Source of the DNA: Dryomyza anilis
Taxonomy: Eukaryota; Arthropoda; Insecta; Diptera; Dryomyzidae
Assembly (NCBI GenBank): GCA_951804985.1
Contig: OX638134.1
Span: forward strand, 78,843,679 to 78,907,678
Direction: 5' to 3'
Length of the DNA: 64,000 bases
This document shows, one piece after another, positions 45,216 to 57,369 of the stretch. Numbering within the stretch: the stretch's first letter is position 1; each line of letters begins with the position of its first letter. The translations under genes and the position numbers were made by a program. The notes beneath the pieces were generated by a model. That model did not search any database. It was not told where the DNA came from and worked only from the letters and a program-made list of their open reading frames with translations.

Positions 45216-46080
45216 TAGAATTTTAAAAGAAAAATATAATTTGAAATTAAAATTTGAAATTTAATTTAAAAAATTGAATTTTCGACATCTGCAATAAATT
45301 AAAATATTCTAGAAAAAAACCACGTGCCGTAAGTTGCACATCGCTGATATTGCTGATTCAATATTTATCTTTATGTGGCTCTAACGTTGATGTTATTGCA
45401 ACGGATGTTAAATATTACAGCGGATTATTGCACTAACAACCGAACGACTTAGCCATAAAAATGTTATTGTTAAATTGCTTGGATTAAATGCCATAAAAAT
45501 TTATAGTATATAAGAAATAATTTTTATTTTTTAAAATTATAATACATATGATTTGGTAATTTAAATTTTTTATTATTTTTAAATTAATGAGTACTTAATT
45601 TAATAATCTAGAAAATTTATATATATACTACAATTATTGATAATTTGACTCTCCATCCGTTTGTCGTGCATCAATTAATTGAAACACTCAATTACTATAA
45701 CCGCCTAAGTCATTGTAAGGATAACGATCAAAGGAAAGTCGCAGTTTAACTTATTGTTTATTTTATATAGTGTAGCATTATTCTTTATTGCATCGTGTTC
45801 GAATAAGTGTGACATAAATATCCTAATAATTGCCTGCTGCTTTTGTTCTTAAGACCAAACACCCCCCGTCAGTCGCCCTGTCTGCCACAGAAGATCCTTA
45901 AGAAGGACACTTTAATTTATTAGTTCAGTGATAAGTACGCGTATATTTTATACGCACTTTGTGGCGACCGTTTGACTGTGAAGACATTTATCATGTGTTA
46001 AGTGGATTAGACTACTTTGTACTTGCTTTTATTAATTTTAGTTTTGTTTTGTTCAATTTTTGTTCAAATATGGGTCTTGT
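45216..46080. other. GPCR intron stretch with nothing recognised
   Basis: AT-rich intronic sequence. An isolated GC-richer patch at 45850-45900 (CCCCCCGTCAGTCGCCCTGT) does not form a recognised gene or RNA. Confidence 0.45.
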
Positions 46081-46104
46081 TTTATAATTGACGATACTGC
46101 AAAA

Positions 46105-47030
46105 CCTATGGTTATCTCTGGTACATATGCAGTAAAATGTTGGAAAAAATGAATGTAGTTGTTTTCCATACATCAATGTAGTAAAAACAAATACATTTCA
46201 GTTAAGGCGTATTTTTCAATCTTTTTAATAAAGTATTTTTTAACATATTGTATTCTATGTAGTAAGTGCATAATTAAGACTCTAAACATTTTTTTTTGTT
46301 CATCTGTAAAATTCATTTCGTAAGGGGTATTCAAAAACGCAGAAAGGCGGTATTGTATTATTACCGACGATATATATTTTCTCTAATTTAAATATTCTAA
46401 AAATGTGTATAAATCTTAATGTTCATAAAATGTTGTAATTATCAGACTTGATTTTACTACATAATGTATTAGGAACTCGTTTCCTTCATATTATAAATAC
46501 AGAATGTAGTAAAAATTAATGCAGCAATGTTTCTATGGTTATTTTTAGTACATATGCAGTAAAATATTGGAAAAAAATGTAGTTGTTTTCCATACATCAA
46601 TGTAGTAAAAACAAATACATTTCAGTTTGGGCGTATTTTTCAATCTTTTTATAAAGTATTTTTTGGCATATTGGAGTTATATTCTATTGTATTCTATAAA
46701 ATAAGTGCATAATTTAGACTCTAATCATTTATTTTTCATCTGTAAAATTCATTTTGTAAGGGGTATTCAAAAATGCAGATAGACGGTATTGCAGTATCAC
46801 CGACAATATATATTTTCTCTAATTTAGAAATTCTAAAAATTTGTTTAAATCTTAATTTTCATAAAATGTAATAATTATCTGACTTGATTTTACTACAAAA
46901 TGTAATAGGAACTCGTTTCCTTCATATTATAAATACAAAATGTAATAAAAATAAATGCAGCAATGTTTCTATGGCTGTCTTTAGTACATATGCAGTAAAA
47001 TGTTGGAAACAAATGTAGTTGTACATCATT
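46105..47030 (+). repeat. Direct tandem repeat, period about 430 bp, 2.1 copies
   Basis: ACATATGCAGTAAAATGTTG at 46123 recurs at 46550 and 46986. The first two copies share ATCAATGTAGTAAAAACAAA, GGGGTATTCAAAAA and AACTCGTTTCCTTCATATTA. Repeats are diverged. No coding frame. Confidence 0.8.
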
Positions 47031-48393
47031 CAAATACTTGAAATGAGCTCATACCTCTAATTTATATCAGTTTCTATATAAAAGAAACATGTAAACCAAC
47101 AAAATTCAAAGTCATTATTCGTTATTATTAACTTTATAGCATTTGAGATAATTCAATATTGACCGCAGTTAATACCAAACCACAATACCATATATCATAA
47201 AAACGGTTTTCCGGTTTTTCATTTAATTACTTAAGTAAAAACTGGAAAAAGTATCAAAATCATTTATGTATTTCTAGCTATATTTGTTTAAATAATGCAT
47301 ATACAAAATGCATCGACAGTAAAAATACTAAACATTTATTTATGGCTCATAAATATTCTAATTGTTTATTTACAATCATTACAAATATCTTTCACGCAGA
47401 TAATAGCAAACATTACTAATTGCAATTGTTAAACAAATTCCAAACACCTACCAACCCACCCACCTATCTAGTTATAATTATAAATTTGAATAAGAAATTT
47501 CTAAATTTTCCAAAATGTATTTAGCAATTATTAATGTGCGCGAATTCTTCAATAAAAATGCATTTAAAACCATTTGGCAAGCCCCACAATGCATGCAAAT
47601 CATTTAAACGTGCCGAAATTGTGATTAAATTTAATGCAAAATTGCATATAAATGCGAAATTAGTATCTAACGAAACGAAATAATACCTCATCTTCTATGT
47701 AATAAAAATTGTTTTATTATTGCAAACAATATTCATATAATATATGCGGAAATAATAAATTTGAACGCCTTCCTGAGGCAACACTGATCAAAATGTTCAT
47801 GTGCCACGTTTTGCAACTTGTGGAAATTAATCACAGAGCAAAGTAGCTAATATATGACAATTTTCTATGACTTCCAGAGGCACAAAGGCAATTGGGCTGT
47901 CAGACTGTCTTAACTGAAAACATAAAAAAAATCATCACAAAGAAGCCAACAACGTCCTTTGAGCTATTTTCGTACATCTGGAACTTTGGCAACTTTGAAG
48001 AATTCTGATTAAAAAGCAGCCCTGATTATTATGCTGTGTTTGTCATGATTTTCTCTTCTGTCTTTCTTGTCACTTTCTGTGTGACACTTGGGTATTAATA
48101 TTGTCAATACCACGCTATATAAAAAGCTTTTATTTTGTTTGATGCGTGATAATAAAATGTATTTCACAAAGAGTTTGTTATTCTTGGATTTATACTTTTG
48201 CATCATACAAAGAAATTATGATTATTTTGCGAATATATTAACCGTATTGTTGTGAAAGAACATTCGTTAACACCCACCTATGGTTTATTTCTAATCAAGT
48301 GAAAGAATTTAAATTGATAAGAATACATGCTCCTTGAAAAATAATAAATATGAATTATTATTAGAATTAAATTTAATATGAGGTAGTTATATA

Positions 48394-48719
48394 TAGGATG
48401 TCCTTTAATAATAATAATAGTTTGGCGCTATAGTCCTATAAGAACTTAGGCCGAGCTCTCTCACCATTTTGAGCTGTGCGTGTTATATTTGTATTGAAAG
48501 TGGTGGGACCTACAGTTTATTGCCGAATCCGAACGGCGGGTGAGAGCTTTTCATAGGCAAGGTTTTACTCTCGTAGGTTTGCCATTTACTACCGAGAGGT
48601 AGCGCGGTACAGAAAAATGTTTCTATTAAAGGATATTGTTAGCCCCAGTCCAGACTTGAATCGGGGACCTTTCCAACGCACTAACCACTGAGCTACCGCG
48701 GCTACTAGGATGTCCTTTA
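48394..48719 (-). mobile_element. tRNA-derived SINE with 14-bp target-site duplication (copy 1)
   Basis: The element (48408-48705) is flanked by perfect TAGGATGTCCTTTA duplications at 48394-48407 and 48706-48719. On the minus strand the head is GTAGCCGCGGTAGCTCAGTG then GTTAGTGCGTTGG, with A box TAGCTCAGTGG and a B-box-like GATTCAAGTCT. The body follows, and the 3' end has an (ATT)n tail. The perfect duplication implies fairly recent retroposition. The anticodon-arm region has lost about 11 bases relative to copy 2. Confidence 0.92.
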
Positions 48720-48846
48720 TCTGTTCAAAAAATCGGGTCTTGTAAATGTCATGTTTCAGGCTTTGTCTTGATTTGTAAGACATTTAAAACTTTAAAATGT
48801 ATTTATTTCCCTATTATCTCGAGTTCATTATACAGTAAAAAATATA

Positions 48847-49086
48847 TCGTCGTTGTAGAAGGAAAACTCACCAAATAAATTTCTTCCAAAAATTTTTATT
48901 TTGATATATTTAGAAGTTGATAAATTTTAAATGTTGAAAATACCATTTGAAATATTAACATGCTCTCATTCATTTATGCCAATGTTGGTCTCATCTATAA
49001 AAAACCCGTCAGATATAATAGAATTTTTCTTAACCTGTTATTGAAAATTTCTATATGTAGTTGGTGATTTTTACTTCTCCAACGAT
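48847..49086. mobile_element. MITE, TCGTCGTTGTAGAA ends (copy 2)
   Basis: It begins TCGTCGTTGTAGAAGGAAAA followed by CTCACCAAA and ends TTGGTGATTTTTACTTCTCC followed by AACGATGA. Same family as 35978-36193. It abuts DINE-1-like copy B. Confidence 0.68.
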
Positions 49087-49096
49087 GAAAAATAAA

Positions 49097-49838
49097 AACC
49101 AGTTGGGAAGGTAAGATCACATGGGAAATTTTAAAGTATGTGTAATTATGATAGTTAGGATTATCAAAATTATAGTCGGTCTAAGCCGACTATAAATACC
49201 CTACACATATGTGTGGTTACCACTCAAAGTGATATATAGATCACCAAGGTATACGAATCCTGAAAATAACTACAAACATTCAATCGCTGAAGAATTTCCA
49301 TTCATTTGATACCCATATTTACAAATGGGTAGGTGTGCCGAATTTCGATTTTTTTTTTTGTGAACCACAAGTCTTTTCGCCGGAAAACATTATTATCATG
49401 TATTTGAGCATGATGTCAATATATATTTGTCCAAAAAAGTTTACCTAAGCACGTATACATAAAAATTGATCTTTATATGTACATTTTATATGAGGTATTT
49501 GAACATAAGTGGTCGGATCATAGGTCACAATGGACCGATCTCGCCAATTTTTTCGCACATACAGCGTAGGTATATTAGTAATCTAAGTTATAAGTTTCAT
49601 TTTTCTAGCTCTTCAATTTTAAAAGTCTTAGGGATTTCAACAGACAGACAGACAGACAGACAGACGGACAGATAGACGGACAGACAGACAGACGGACAGA
49701 CGGACATCGCTAAATCGACTCAGGAGGTCATGCTGATCAAGAATATATATACTTTTCCATACCGGAGATGCTTCCTTCTGGGTGTTACAAACGGCGTACC
49801 AAACTGAATATACCCTTTCACTCTTAGTGTAGGGTATA
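49097..49838 (-). mobile_element. DINE-1/INE-1-like element (copy B)
   Basis: Reverse orientation relative to copy A. From left it reads AACCAGTTGGGAAGG, the palindrome ATAGTCGGTCTAAGCCGACT, a (CAGA)n microsatellite at 49639-49705, GATCAAGAATATATATACTT and CTAGTGTAGGGTATA-type end (TTAGTGTAGGGTATA). It is very similar to copies A and C. The microsatellite has expanded here compared with them. Confidence 0.8.
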
Positions 49839-52144
49839 AATATACTATTTAAAACATTTTCAATTTTTAATATTAGATAAAATATCCATAGGTTGGATAT
49901 AGTTTTGTCCATAACATGTTCAATTAAGTGAGTTTATATAAGGTACTAAAACCCTTTAAAATGCCGGTTCCTATTTCAAGATTTTTAAAATTGCGTTTCC
50001 GATTCCGTTACCGGTGCCAACATGTTTTCTCAGATCTCTTATTAAATATCCTGCAATTCAGTTATTTCAAAAAATATCCATATTTTAGAGCAAAAAAAAA
50101 TCCACACAATTCAATTTTTCACAAAAAAAGTGGTAATAATAAATACATATGTATTTGATTGACTTCCAAAACCAAATGTATATCTCTTTACTACAATGTT
50201 GTAGTTGTTTTTGTATGTAACATATTTTTATTAAAATAAGATTGACTTTTTTATTAAAAATCACTACATTTTGTATTTATTTAAACGTCTAGAAATATGT
50301 AAAAATATGGAAATATTTTTTTCACTTCATTCTATATTTAATTAAAGAATGCACAAATTTGAATTAAATTTATGGATTTTTCTTTGGTATTTTTCAGGTA
50401 TTGAAACCGTTTGATTTTAAACCTTATATATTTTTGAAAATATCAGAAATAAACCTGTATGTATATGAGACATTACATGTCAAAACGGCCATTTTTCAGA
50501 ACAAATTATAACTTTTTCAAGGATTTTTTCATTTATGTTGTGTTTAAGGTAGAAAACTGCAATTAGATGAGTGATGGTTGACATGAGTTCAAACCCCAAC
50601 CATATCGACATCGTATATACGAAACATTTGATGTTATTCATGACGTCATCGCACAAAGATCACTGCTGAGAATACTAGGATGTGTCCGAAACTGTCCGGT
50701 ATGATCATTTGCCTGTCTTATTTTTTCTCAATTGGTTGTTGTTATTTCAAACTGCTCAACAATTACGTTATTTGGTGAAATTTTAAACTATACATTTTTC
50801 CTCAAAGTGAAGACTAATTCCATTCTCTATTTTGATGAAGTAGGCGTACGTCAAAACTGAATTACATACGTTATCTTTCAAATGCCTTTAATAGTATCGT
50901 GAGACCCCCAGCCGTTTGTAAATAAGAGCCTCCGACAGAGAAAAAAGTTAATTTCTCCTTAAATTTTAATTAAAAAAACTCTGCAAAAACTCATACAATA
51001 TTCCACATAAAGTATTCTACTACATATTTAAGAAATTTCAACTATTTACGAGTTTTACGCGATTCATATGAATCCCCTAATACAATTTGGATTATTAATT
51101 AATGTACATTTGGGTCATAATTAAAAATCTTTAAAAATATCTTTTAATACATTTAATACAATATTTAACAATAACAATTTTTAATTTTATTCACTATATA
51201 TTTAAGTAATTTCCATTATTTATGAGCTTTACTCGATTTATATGAATCCCCCTAATACAAATGTGGCTTATTATTTAATGTTATTTTGTGTCATAATTAC
51301 AAAACTCTTAAAATCATTTAATATTTACAATTTTCTTCAAAAGAACAATATTTTACAATAACAATATTAAATTTTATTAGTTTCTATTAAAAAATTGTTT
51401 CTATTCTATTTATATAAATTTTGTACTTTTAAAAAAAATGACAATAATTATAGTATTTGCCAAATGACTACTCGAACAAATAAAACTATTGTGACTAATG
51501 ATAATATTTGATTTATTATTTACTACGATGCTACTTACAAGATGGGGCTGCTGTAATTCATTATTTATTTAATAGAGTTATAAACAATGTACACACATTT
51601 TTATAGCCGTTTCCTAGAACTGATTTTAGGTTTATTTCAAACGACATTAACTAATGTGAAACGTCGTTTACTAATTATAACAACTATAACTAATAATATT
51701 TACAAATAAAAACAATTAACAACATTTATTTTTTAAATGGTTATTTTTTTTTTAAATTCGTCTGTGTTCATTGTGCAAATACGCACCAAGTATGTGGCAA
51801 ACATAACTTTTTATTTAGTTTGTTTCGTATGTATTTAGTATTTATTTAATAGACTTGTAGTCATTGGCTTGAAATTAATATGTTTTGTTAACATATGTTT
51901 AATTAACACATTTTTTTCGTTACACTTATGAGTGAAAGCTTTCGTACACTTTGAAACATAAGATGTTTGAAATATTAAGATATTCAAAAAAAATTAAGAT
52001 ATTCGAAAATTTTTAATAAGGTGATTCATATCAACCCCGTAAAACTTGTTTAGTATTTTTAGTATTTTTTTAAAAGTTTTATTTTTTAGTTTTATTGAAT
52101 AATACGAATCAATCCTATCGGAAATAAATAACTTTTAAATGTGC
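49839..52144. other. GPCR intron stretch, AT-rich with a local duplication
   Basis: A diverged direct duplication of about 180-190 bases occurs at 51010-51190 and 51195-51380. Shared words are ATATTTAAG, CGATTcATATGAATCCCC-type sequence and CTAATACAA. No gene recognised. Confidence 0.5.
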
Positions 52145-53424
52145 TACCGTCAACTGGGGTGACTTTAGACTTCCAGAGGTGACTTTGGCCAAACAAAAAA
52201 TAATGATTGCAATCAAATTTTCTCAGCATCCATGCGTTATGCTATTTCCTTAACTTTTAACACTCATATTACAACATATTAATATCTTTGTAAATGTAGC
52301 TAAAAATCATTAATTTTATTTACGAACAAAATCAATTTAGTATGTAAAATATACGTATGCTATTAATACGTTACATTGTTTATGTCAGAAATTAATATAT
52401 TTTCTTTCTAATAAACCAAATATATATTGTCATTTTAGTCCATTACTATTTTTAATTATTTATTTTATTTAATCGTTCTTAAAATTAATGTTTTTGGGGT
52501 GACTTTGGCCCGAGTTAAAGTTGCCCCAAACTACACATGGAGGTGACTTTGACCCGGTTAAAACCCACATCAAATAATTCAAACGTGTATACTCAATGTT
52601 AAAATAACTAATGTGAAATTGTGGGTTTATATGTTCCATTCTTTTCAAAATATATGCTATATTTTCCCATTTTTTAAATAAACGTCTTTGAATTTTAGTC
52701 AGTTTTTTTATTTAATGTCAGATATTGACATAACAATAGAAATGAAAAACAACGGAGTTGAGTTAATTGCAAGACTAAGGCGGGTACAAACTGGAAGTGA
52801 CCATTATTTATCTAGAAATATTATAAAAATAGATCCACATAAGCCCTTTACTAAAAAAGAAGTGTAAAATATTCAGATTCCAAAAATCTAAACGGCCCGG
52901 TATTCTTTTTCACGTTTCATGTTTTTCCGTGCTTTTTTCGTGTTTTTCCGTGTTTCTTCGTGTCTTTTAAAATCCCGTGTTTTATCGTGCTTCACTTGCG
53001 TGCCTTTAAATTTACTTGTCGGGCTCGTGTTCGTGCGTATCACCTATCGGCGTGCCCGTGCCATCAAAAACAGGCACGCGCCCATCTCTAGTTTCAAGTG
53101 ATCTGAATTTTCAGTAAAACATTTATGATGATAAGTATCATAGTCATCTTATAGTTCCTTAAAAACTAGATGAAATTGGTGATAAACATATTTGGGCCAA
53201 AGTCACCTCACGCGCGAGGTGACTTTGAACCATTTTTATTTTTATTTTTTTTATAATTACTGTTATTACACCATGAAATTTTGATTGCGGATGCTTAAAG
53301 AGGACATACTTACAATATTTTATAAAATAATGAAATATTAATTCCATTATAAAATAGCGAATTAAAAGCATTACAAAATCAACATATACAGTTTTTCGGG
53401 TCAAAGTCACCCCAGTTGACGGTA
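52145..53424. mobile_element. 1.28-kb non-autonomous element with 22-bp perfect inverted ends
   Basis: TACCGTCAACTGGGGTGACT plus TT at 52145-52166 is the exact reverse complement of the right end AAAGTCACCCCAGTTGACGG plus TA, ending 53424. The subterminal motif GGTGACTTTGGCC is repeated several times on both strands, and CACCTCACGCGCGAGGTGAC is a palindrome near 53210. No transposase is seen. The region 52890-53090 is a CGTG(T)TTTT-rich interior insertion or filler. Confidence 0.85.
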
Positions 53425-54225
53425 CATCATTTCACATTCTTAATATTGTAAAAATAATTTTCTTTTATATTATCTTATTTGAATTTCAATGCATTACCCT
53501 TTGTCGGAGAATATTTCATTAGAAGCCTGTACAACCATGTTTTTTTAATGATTTCCTCATAGAAATACGAGTATTATACAAACTAATTAATAGCTTGAGT
53601 GTTAATTAATCAGAGATCCACTAAATTATAATCGAATTTTAACTGTGTGCTGAAAAATTTGATACTTTCTGTGACAATTTGTCGAATGTCTCGCAAACTC
53701 GAGAGAAAATTCCACGTTTTAGAAATGAGCAAAGTGTCAAAAATGATGTAGGTTCCCTTCGTATTGTGTATAATTAATTTTCCAAACAACCGGCTTGTTA
53801 ACAGAACAAAAAGAGCCTACAATTATATAATACAACATAGTGCCAAAAACTTGACACCTTGAGTGATGGTCAAATGATGTTGAGTTTCGATTGATGGCGA
53901 CAGTTTTTGGGCGGTCAACGAAAGTTTTTATAGGCGTCAAATGCGTCTCTATTCAAATACAATGAACATGAGAATTTTTGGATAAATTTAATAAGCTTTG
54001 AAAAGGCGGACGTGTTGATTGAAGGTTAGCATTAAATTAAATATATAATAAATGTTACTGTGTATCTCTAATGCTTAGATAAAAGATATTAAACATATAA
54101 TTTATAAAACCTTGATTTCAATTAGACCATTTGATATGACTGAACATTAATTGAGAATTGCTTCGAAAATATTCTATTCCTTATGAGTTTTGTAGGTACA
54201 TTGAAATTAGTTTAATTTTTTAACT

Positions 54226-54529
54226 AATAATAATAGTGTGGCACTACAGTCCTATAAGAACTTAGGCCGAGCTCTCTCACCATTTTGAGCTGTGCGTGTT
54301 ATATTTGTACTGAAAGTGGTGGGACCTACAGTTTATTGCCGAATCCGAACGGCGGGTGAGAGCTTTTCATAGGCAATGTTTTACTCTCGTAGGTTTGCCA
54401 TTTACTGCCGAGAGGTAGCGCGGTATTGAAAAATGTGCCTATGAAAAGATGTCGTTAGCCCCAGTCCAGGCTTGAACCGGGGCCCTTCGGCTCACAATCC
54501 AACGCACTAACCACTGAGCTGCCGCGGCT
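54226..54529 (-). mobile_element. tRNA-derived SINE (copy 2)
   Basis: Same family and orientation as 48408-48705. It has A box TAGCTCAGTGG-type GGCAGCTCAGTGG and an intact B box GGTTCAAGCCT (complement at 54468-54478). It keeps the ATTGTGAGCCGAAGG segment missing in copy 1. The 3' (ATT)n tail is at the left. The flanking duplication is AT-rich and approximate (TTTTTTAA / TTTTTAA). Confidence 0.88.
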
Positions 54530-54599
54530 AATTTTTAATTATCTTTATTTAAATTAAACCTTTAATATGAAAATGGTTCATGTCATTTTCCCGATGTGA

Positions 54600-55280
54600 A
54601 CACTACACCAAATTGGAATCAACCCAAAAAAAATTCTCTGATATGAACATTTTTCTTCCACAAAATGGACATGCCACGAAATAAACATTTCCTTGTAATG
54701 AACGCTTCTCAGTATATTTTTCCTAATTGGATATATTCGCGAAATGACTACTTCCCCGAAACGAAACGAACATTGGGTACTTAACGGAAATGAACATTAT
54801 CTTGAATTAGATACTACCTGAAATGGATATTTTCCCGATTAAAATTTTCGTCGAATTGAACACTACCATAAATGAACATTCCCCGATATATATTATTTCA
54901 ATATAAACTTACCGCGTATAGGCACATTTCAAAATTAAAATTTCTCCGAATGACTATTATTCCAATATGAAGACTTCCTCAAAATAGACATTTTCACGAA
55001 ATGAAAACATTCCCGAAATGGATACTTTCTCGAAATGGACACTTTCCCGAAATGGACGATTCCTCCTTACTTCTCTGAATTCAACGAAATTAATATTTGA
55101 GCGAATGAATGAATATTCTCTCGAAATTGACACTATCCCGCAATAAACTTTTCCCCAAATGTATTTTAACTGAAGTAGTAATTTCTGCGGAAAGAACATT
55201 TTTCTCGAAATAGACACTACCCCGAAATAAACATATCTCCGAATGGATTTTGCCTGAAATGTTCATTTCATCGTAATAAA
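54600..55280. repeat. Degenerate minisatellite, unit about CCCGAAATGAACATTTTC
   Basis: About 25-30 degenerate tandem units of 18-25 bases. Each contains CGAAAT(G/A)(G/A)ACA and TTCCCC or TTCTC. The best-preserved part is 54990-55060 (TTCCCGAAATGGA repeats). It lies in the intron between the proximal GPCR first exon and exon 2. An antisense frame here reads as repeats and is not a gene. Confidence 0.75.
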
Positions 55281-55289
55281 TTTTTTATC

Positions 55290-56398
55290 GCATTATAATT
55301 TCCCCAAAATAGATATTTTTCTGCAAATATTTGTATAGCATATATAGTAGAACACAACAGTTAAAATACGTTGTTTTTAAATTTTCAGTAAAAATTTAAT
55401 AAAATTAAAAAAATACAGTATGGACATCCCATCCCAAGGCAAATATTCAATGGTCGGTTCCAAATTATGACCCTATTTTGTTTTTAAAACTTTGAATTTC
55501 TTATAAATATTTATATTTTTAATGAATTCTATATTAGTAATATAGATCTTCATTATAAATTTTTCATTATAAATATTATTTATCTTAAAAAAAAAGTTTG
55601 CATCATTTATAAGTATTATCACTAAAATATAGAATTTTCAAAATATTTGATATTAATCTTTCAAGTCATGGAATTCTCATTTATTTCAAAAACAATTTTT
55701 TTTATATTATAAAAAGAAAACCTTCAAAATTGATAACTCAAACGAAATTGAATCGTATGCTGGAATATGCTTCATTGTTATAAAAATTATTATTTTTATT
55801 ATGTGCGTATTGCGATTAAATAAAAAGTATTCAATTTAAAAAGTATTCAATTTCAAAAGTAATATTTTGTTTTCTTTGTGCAGGCATCTAGCAGGACAAA
55901 GCGTTATTTGTAAGTTTCATTTTAGAAATTTTGAAAAAGTATCTTTTTAGCAGGAAACTGTAAGGGAAATGTAGCCTGATGTAGCAGGAAAAACATTATA
56001 TAGCAAGTTTTGTTTTTAATTTGTTCTTACATCAACTACTACATCAGGGGTGACCAGCTAATGACTCTTTCCGCAAATTTTCGCCCACAACAAAAACTTC
56101 TTGTTGGATAGAGCTACAGCTCACACATGTTTTGTTATTGCTTTCTGCGACCACTTATGTAGCGGTATATCGAACAAAATAACAATGCTGAGTTCACTTC
56201 ATTCCTTTTACAAAAAAAACAGCAAACATATGCGAATTCAACAATACAGCATCGAATCGATTGATTTTTCGCGGAAATACAACAAACTAAATTCGCATGT
56301 GCCGAAGTTTTAGATGGATGGGCACTCGTATAAACAGTTTGTTTGCCTGCGTGTTTGCTTTCATTTTCCAGCTCATTTTTTTTTCTGCGTTTACTTAT
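55290..56398. other. GPCR intron stretch with nothing recognised
   Basis: AT-rich sequence. No exon, RNA gene or clear repeat seen. Confidence 0.4.
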
Positions 56399-56621
56399 AC
56401 TCAGAAAACTGTTATTTAATAATAATAATAAAATTTGACTTAAGAAAAAAGTTTCTCTGTAGTAAGAACATTTTACATTTCTTATTACGTTAAGAAAAAA
56501 GTTTCTTTGTAATAAGGAAATTTTACATATTTTAAAGTAAATTTTCCTCAAAATGAGTAATATTAAAGTTGACGCTATTTCAAGTATATTTTTCTCAATA
56601 TTAGACAACTGTTTTCTGAGT
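56399..56621. mobile_element. 223-bp MITE-like element with ACTCAGAAAAC ends
   Basis: ACTCAGAAAACTGTT at 56399-56413 pairs with AACTGTTTTCTGAGT at 56607-56621, one mismatch. The interior has a short duplication TTAAGAAAAAAGTTTCT (56441 and 56491). The termini resemble the CACCCAGAAAA family. Confidence 0.7.
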
Positions 56622-56807
56622 GTACGCATGAGTGTTGTAAAAATTTCTCAACCTACTGTAAAGAATAAACTAAGTAAAAAATAATAGACAGACTTAAACA
56701 AATATTAAAAATTAATGCATTATTACTATTATTATTATTTACAAATATTGCTACACCTTTCCATAATTAATAACGAGTCAAAGGTTGCCCAATCTCATCG
56801 CACTCAC

Positions 56808-57061
56808 CGCATCATAAACGTGTGCTTTGTGTTTCTGGAGACACGTTTGCGCGCCAAGATGCCCAGGACCAAAATGTTGCCAATGACACCGAGACTCAAT
56901 AGAATACCGACAACTAGGGTCCAACGTTTTTGTCGATTTAGCGCCATCATTGCCTTTGAAGGCATTACGGTGGTGGCCAAATGTGTGGACACCATGTCAG
57001 TCATATTGACAAATATGGTTTGTATTGTGTTGGCCATGGCCATTAAGTTTTTTCGTTTCAA
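56808..57061 (-). CDS. Prostanoid-receptor-like GPCR, proximal alternative first coding exon (N terminus and TM1)
   Basis: Starting at the ATG at 57061 it encodes 84 codons plus 2 bases. The extracellular N terminus is MKRKNLMAMANTIQTIFVNM with a glycosylation site NMT (19-21). TM1 follows (RWTLVVGILLSLGVIGNILV, with the GN of TM1), then LGILARKRVSRNTKHTFMM and the donor CG/GTGAGT. Later in-frame Mets (57043, 57037) are alternative starts. Joined to exon 2 (43334) it restores Arg-Cys and gives a 406 aa receptor in total (254+217+193+308+249 nt), a normal GPCR length. No AG acceptor is apparent just upstream, so it is a first exon. A TATA-like motif lies 260 bases upstream. Confidence 0.85.
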
Positions 57062-57320
57062 ATATTTTTTTTGAATTTTTTATAAAATTTAAAAAATTTG
57101 TTGTCAAGTTATTTGTTTTATCAATTAAAACGCACACATACTAAGCGCAAACACGTTGAAGACTGCGCGAAAACTAAGCGCACGTCAAAATAATTGTTGA
57201 CCGGCAACCTATAGCATTTTTACTGTATTGCGTCTCGACGATGAAAACAAAAAAAAAAAAAAAAAAACAAGTCAATAGAACTACTACAACTGGCGGCTAA
57301 GAACGACTGCGCAATGCGCT

Positions 57321-57327
57321 CTATATA
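57321..57327 (-). promoter_or_regulatory. TATA-like box upstream of the proximal GPCR first exon
   Basis: TATATAG on the minus strand. It is followed by the short palindrome GCGCATTGCGC and initiator-like GCAGTCG (A at 57308) and CCAGTTG (A at 57291). The TATA-to-initiator distances (19 and 36) bracket rather than match the ideal of about 30. (GACT)n repeats lie just upstream at 57345-57370. Confidence 0.4.
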
Positions 57328-57369
57328 TTGGCCAACAATGTCAGTAGTCAGTCAGTCAGTCAGTCCGTC

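Noticed and set aside
48600..48705. Functional tRNA gene
   Set aside because: A and B boxes are present but the sequence continues into a SINE body, the anticodon arm is deleted, and target duplications flank the whole element.
49928..50158. 76-codon frame with PVPISRFLKLRFRFRYRC
   Set aside because: Composition is repetitive and no similarity is recognised. It lies in the GPCR intron next to a DINE-1-like copy.
52919..53101. 60-codon frame with FFRAFFVFFRVSS
   Set aside because: Derived from a CGTGTTTTT-rich low-complexity interior of a transposon-like element.
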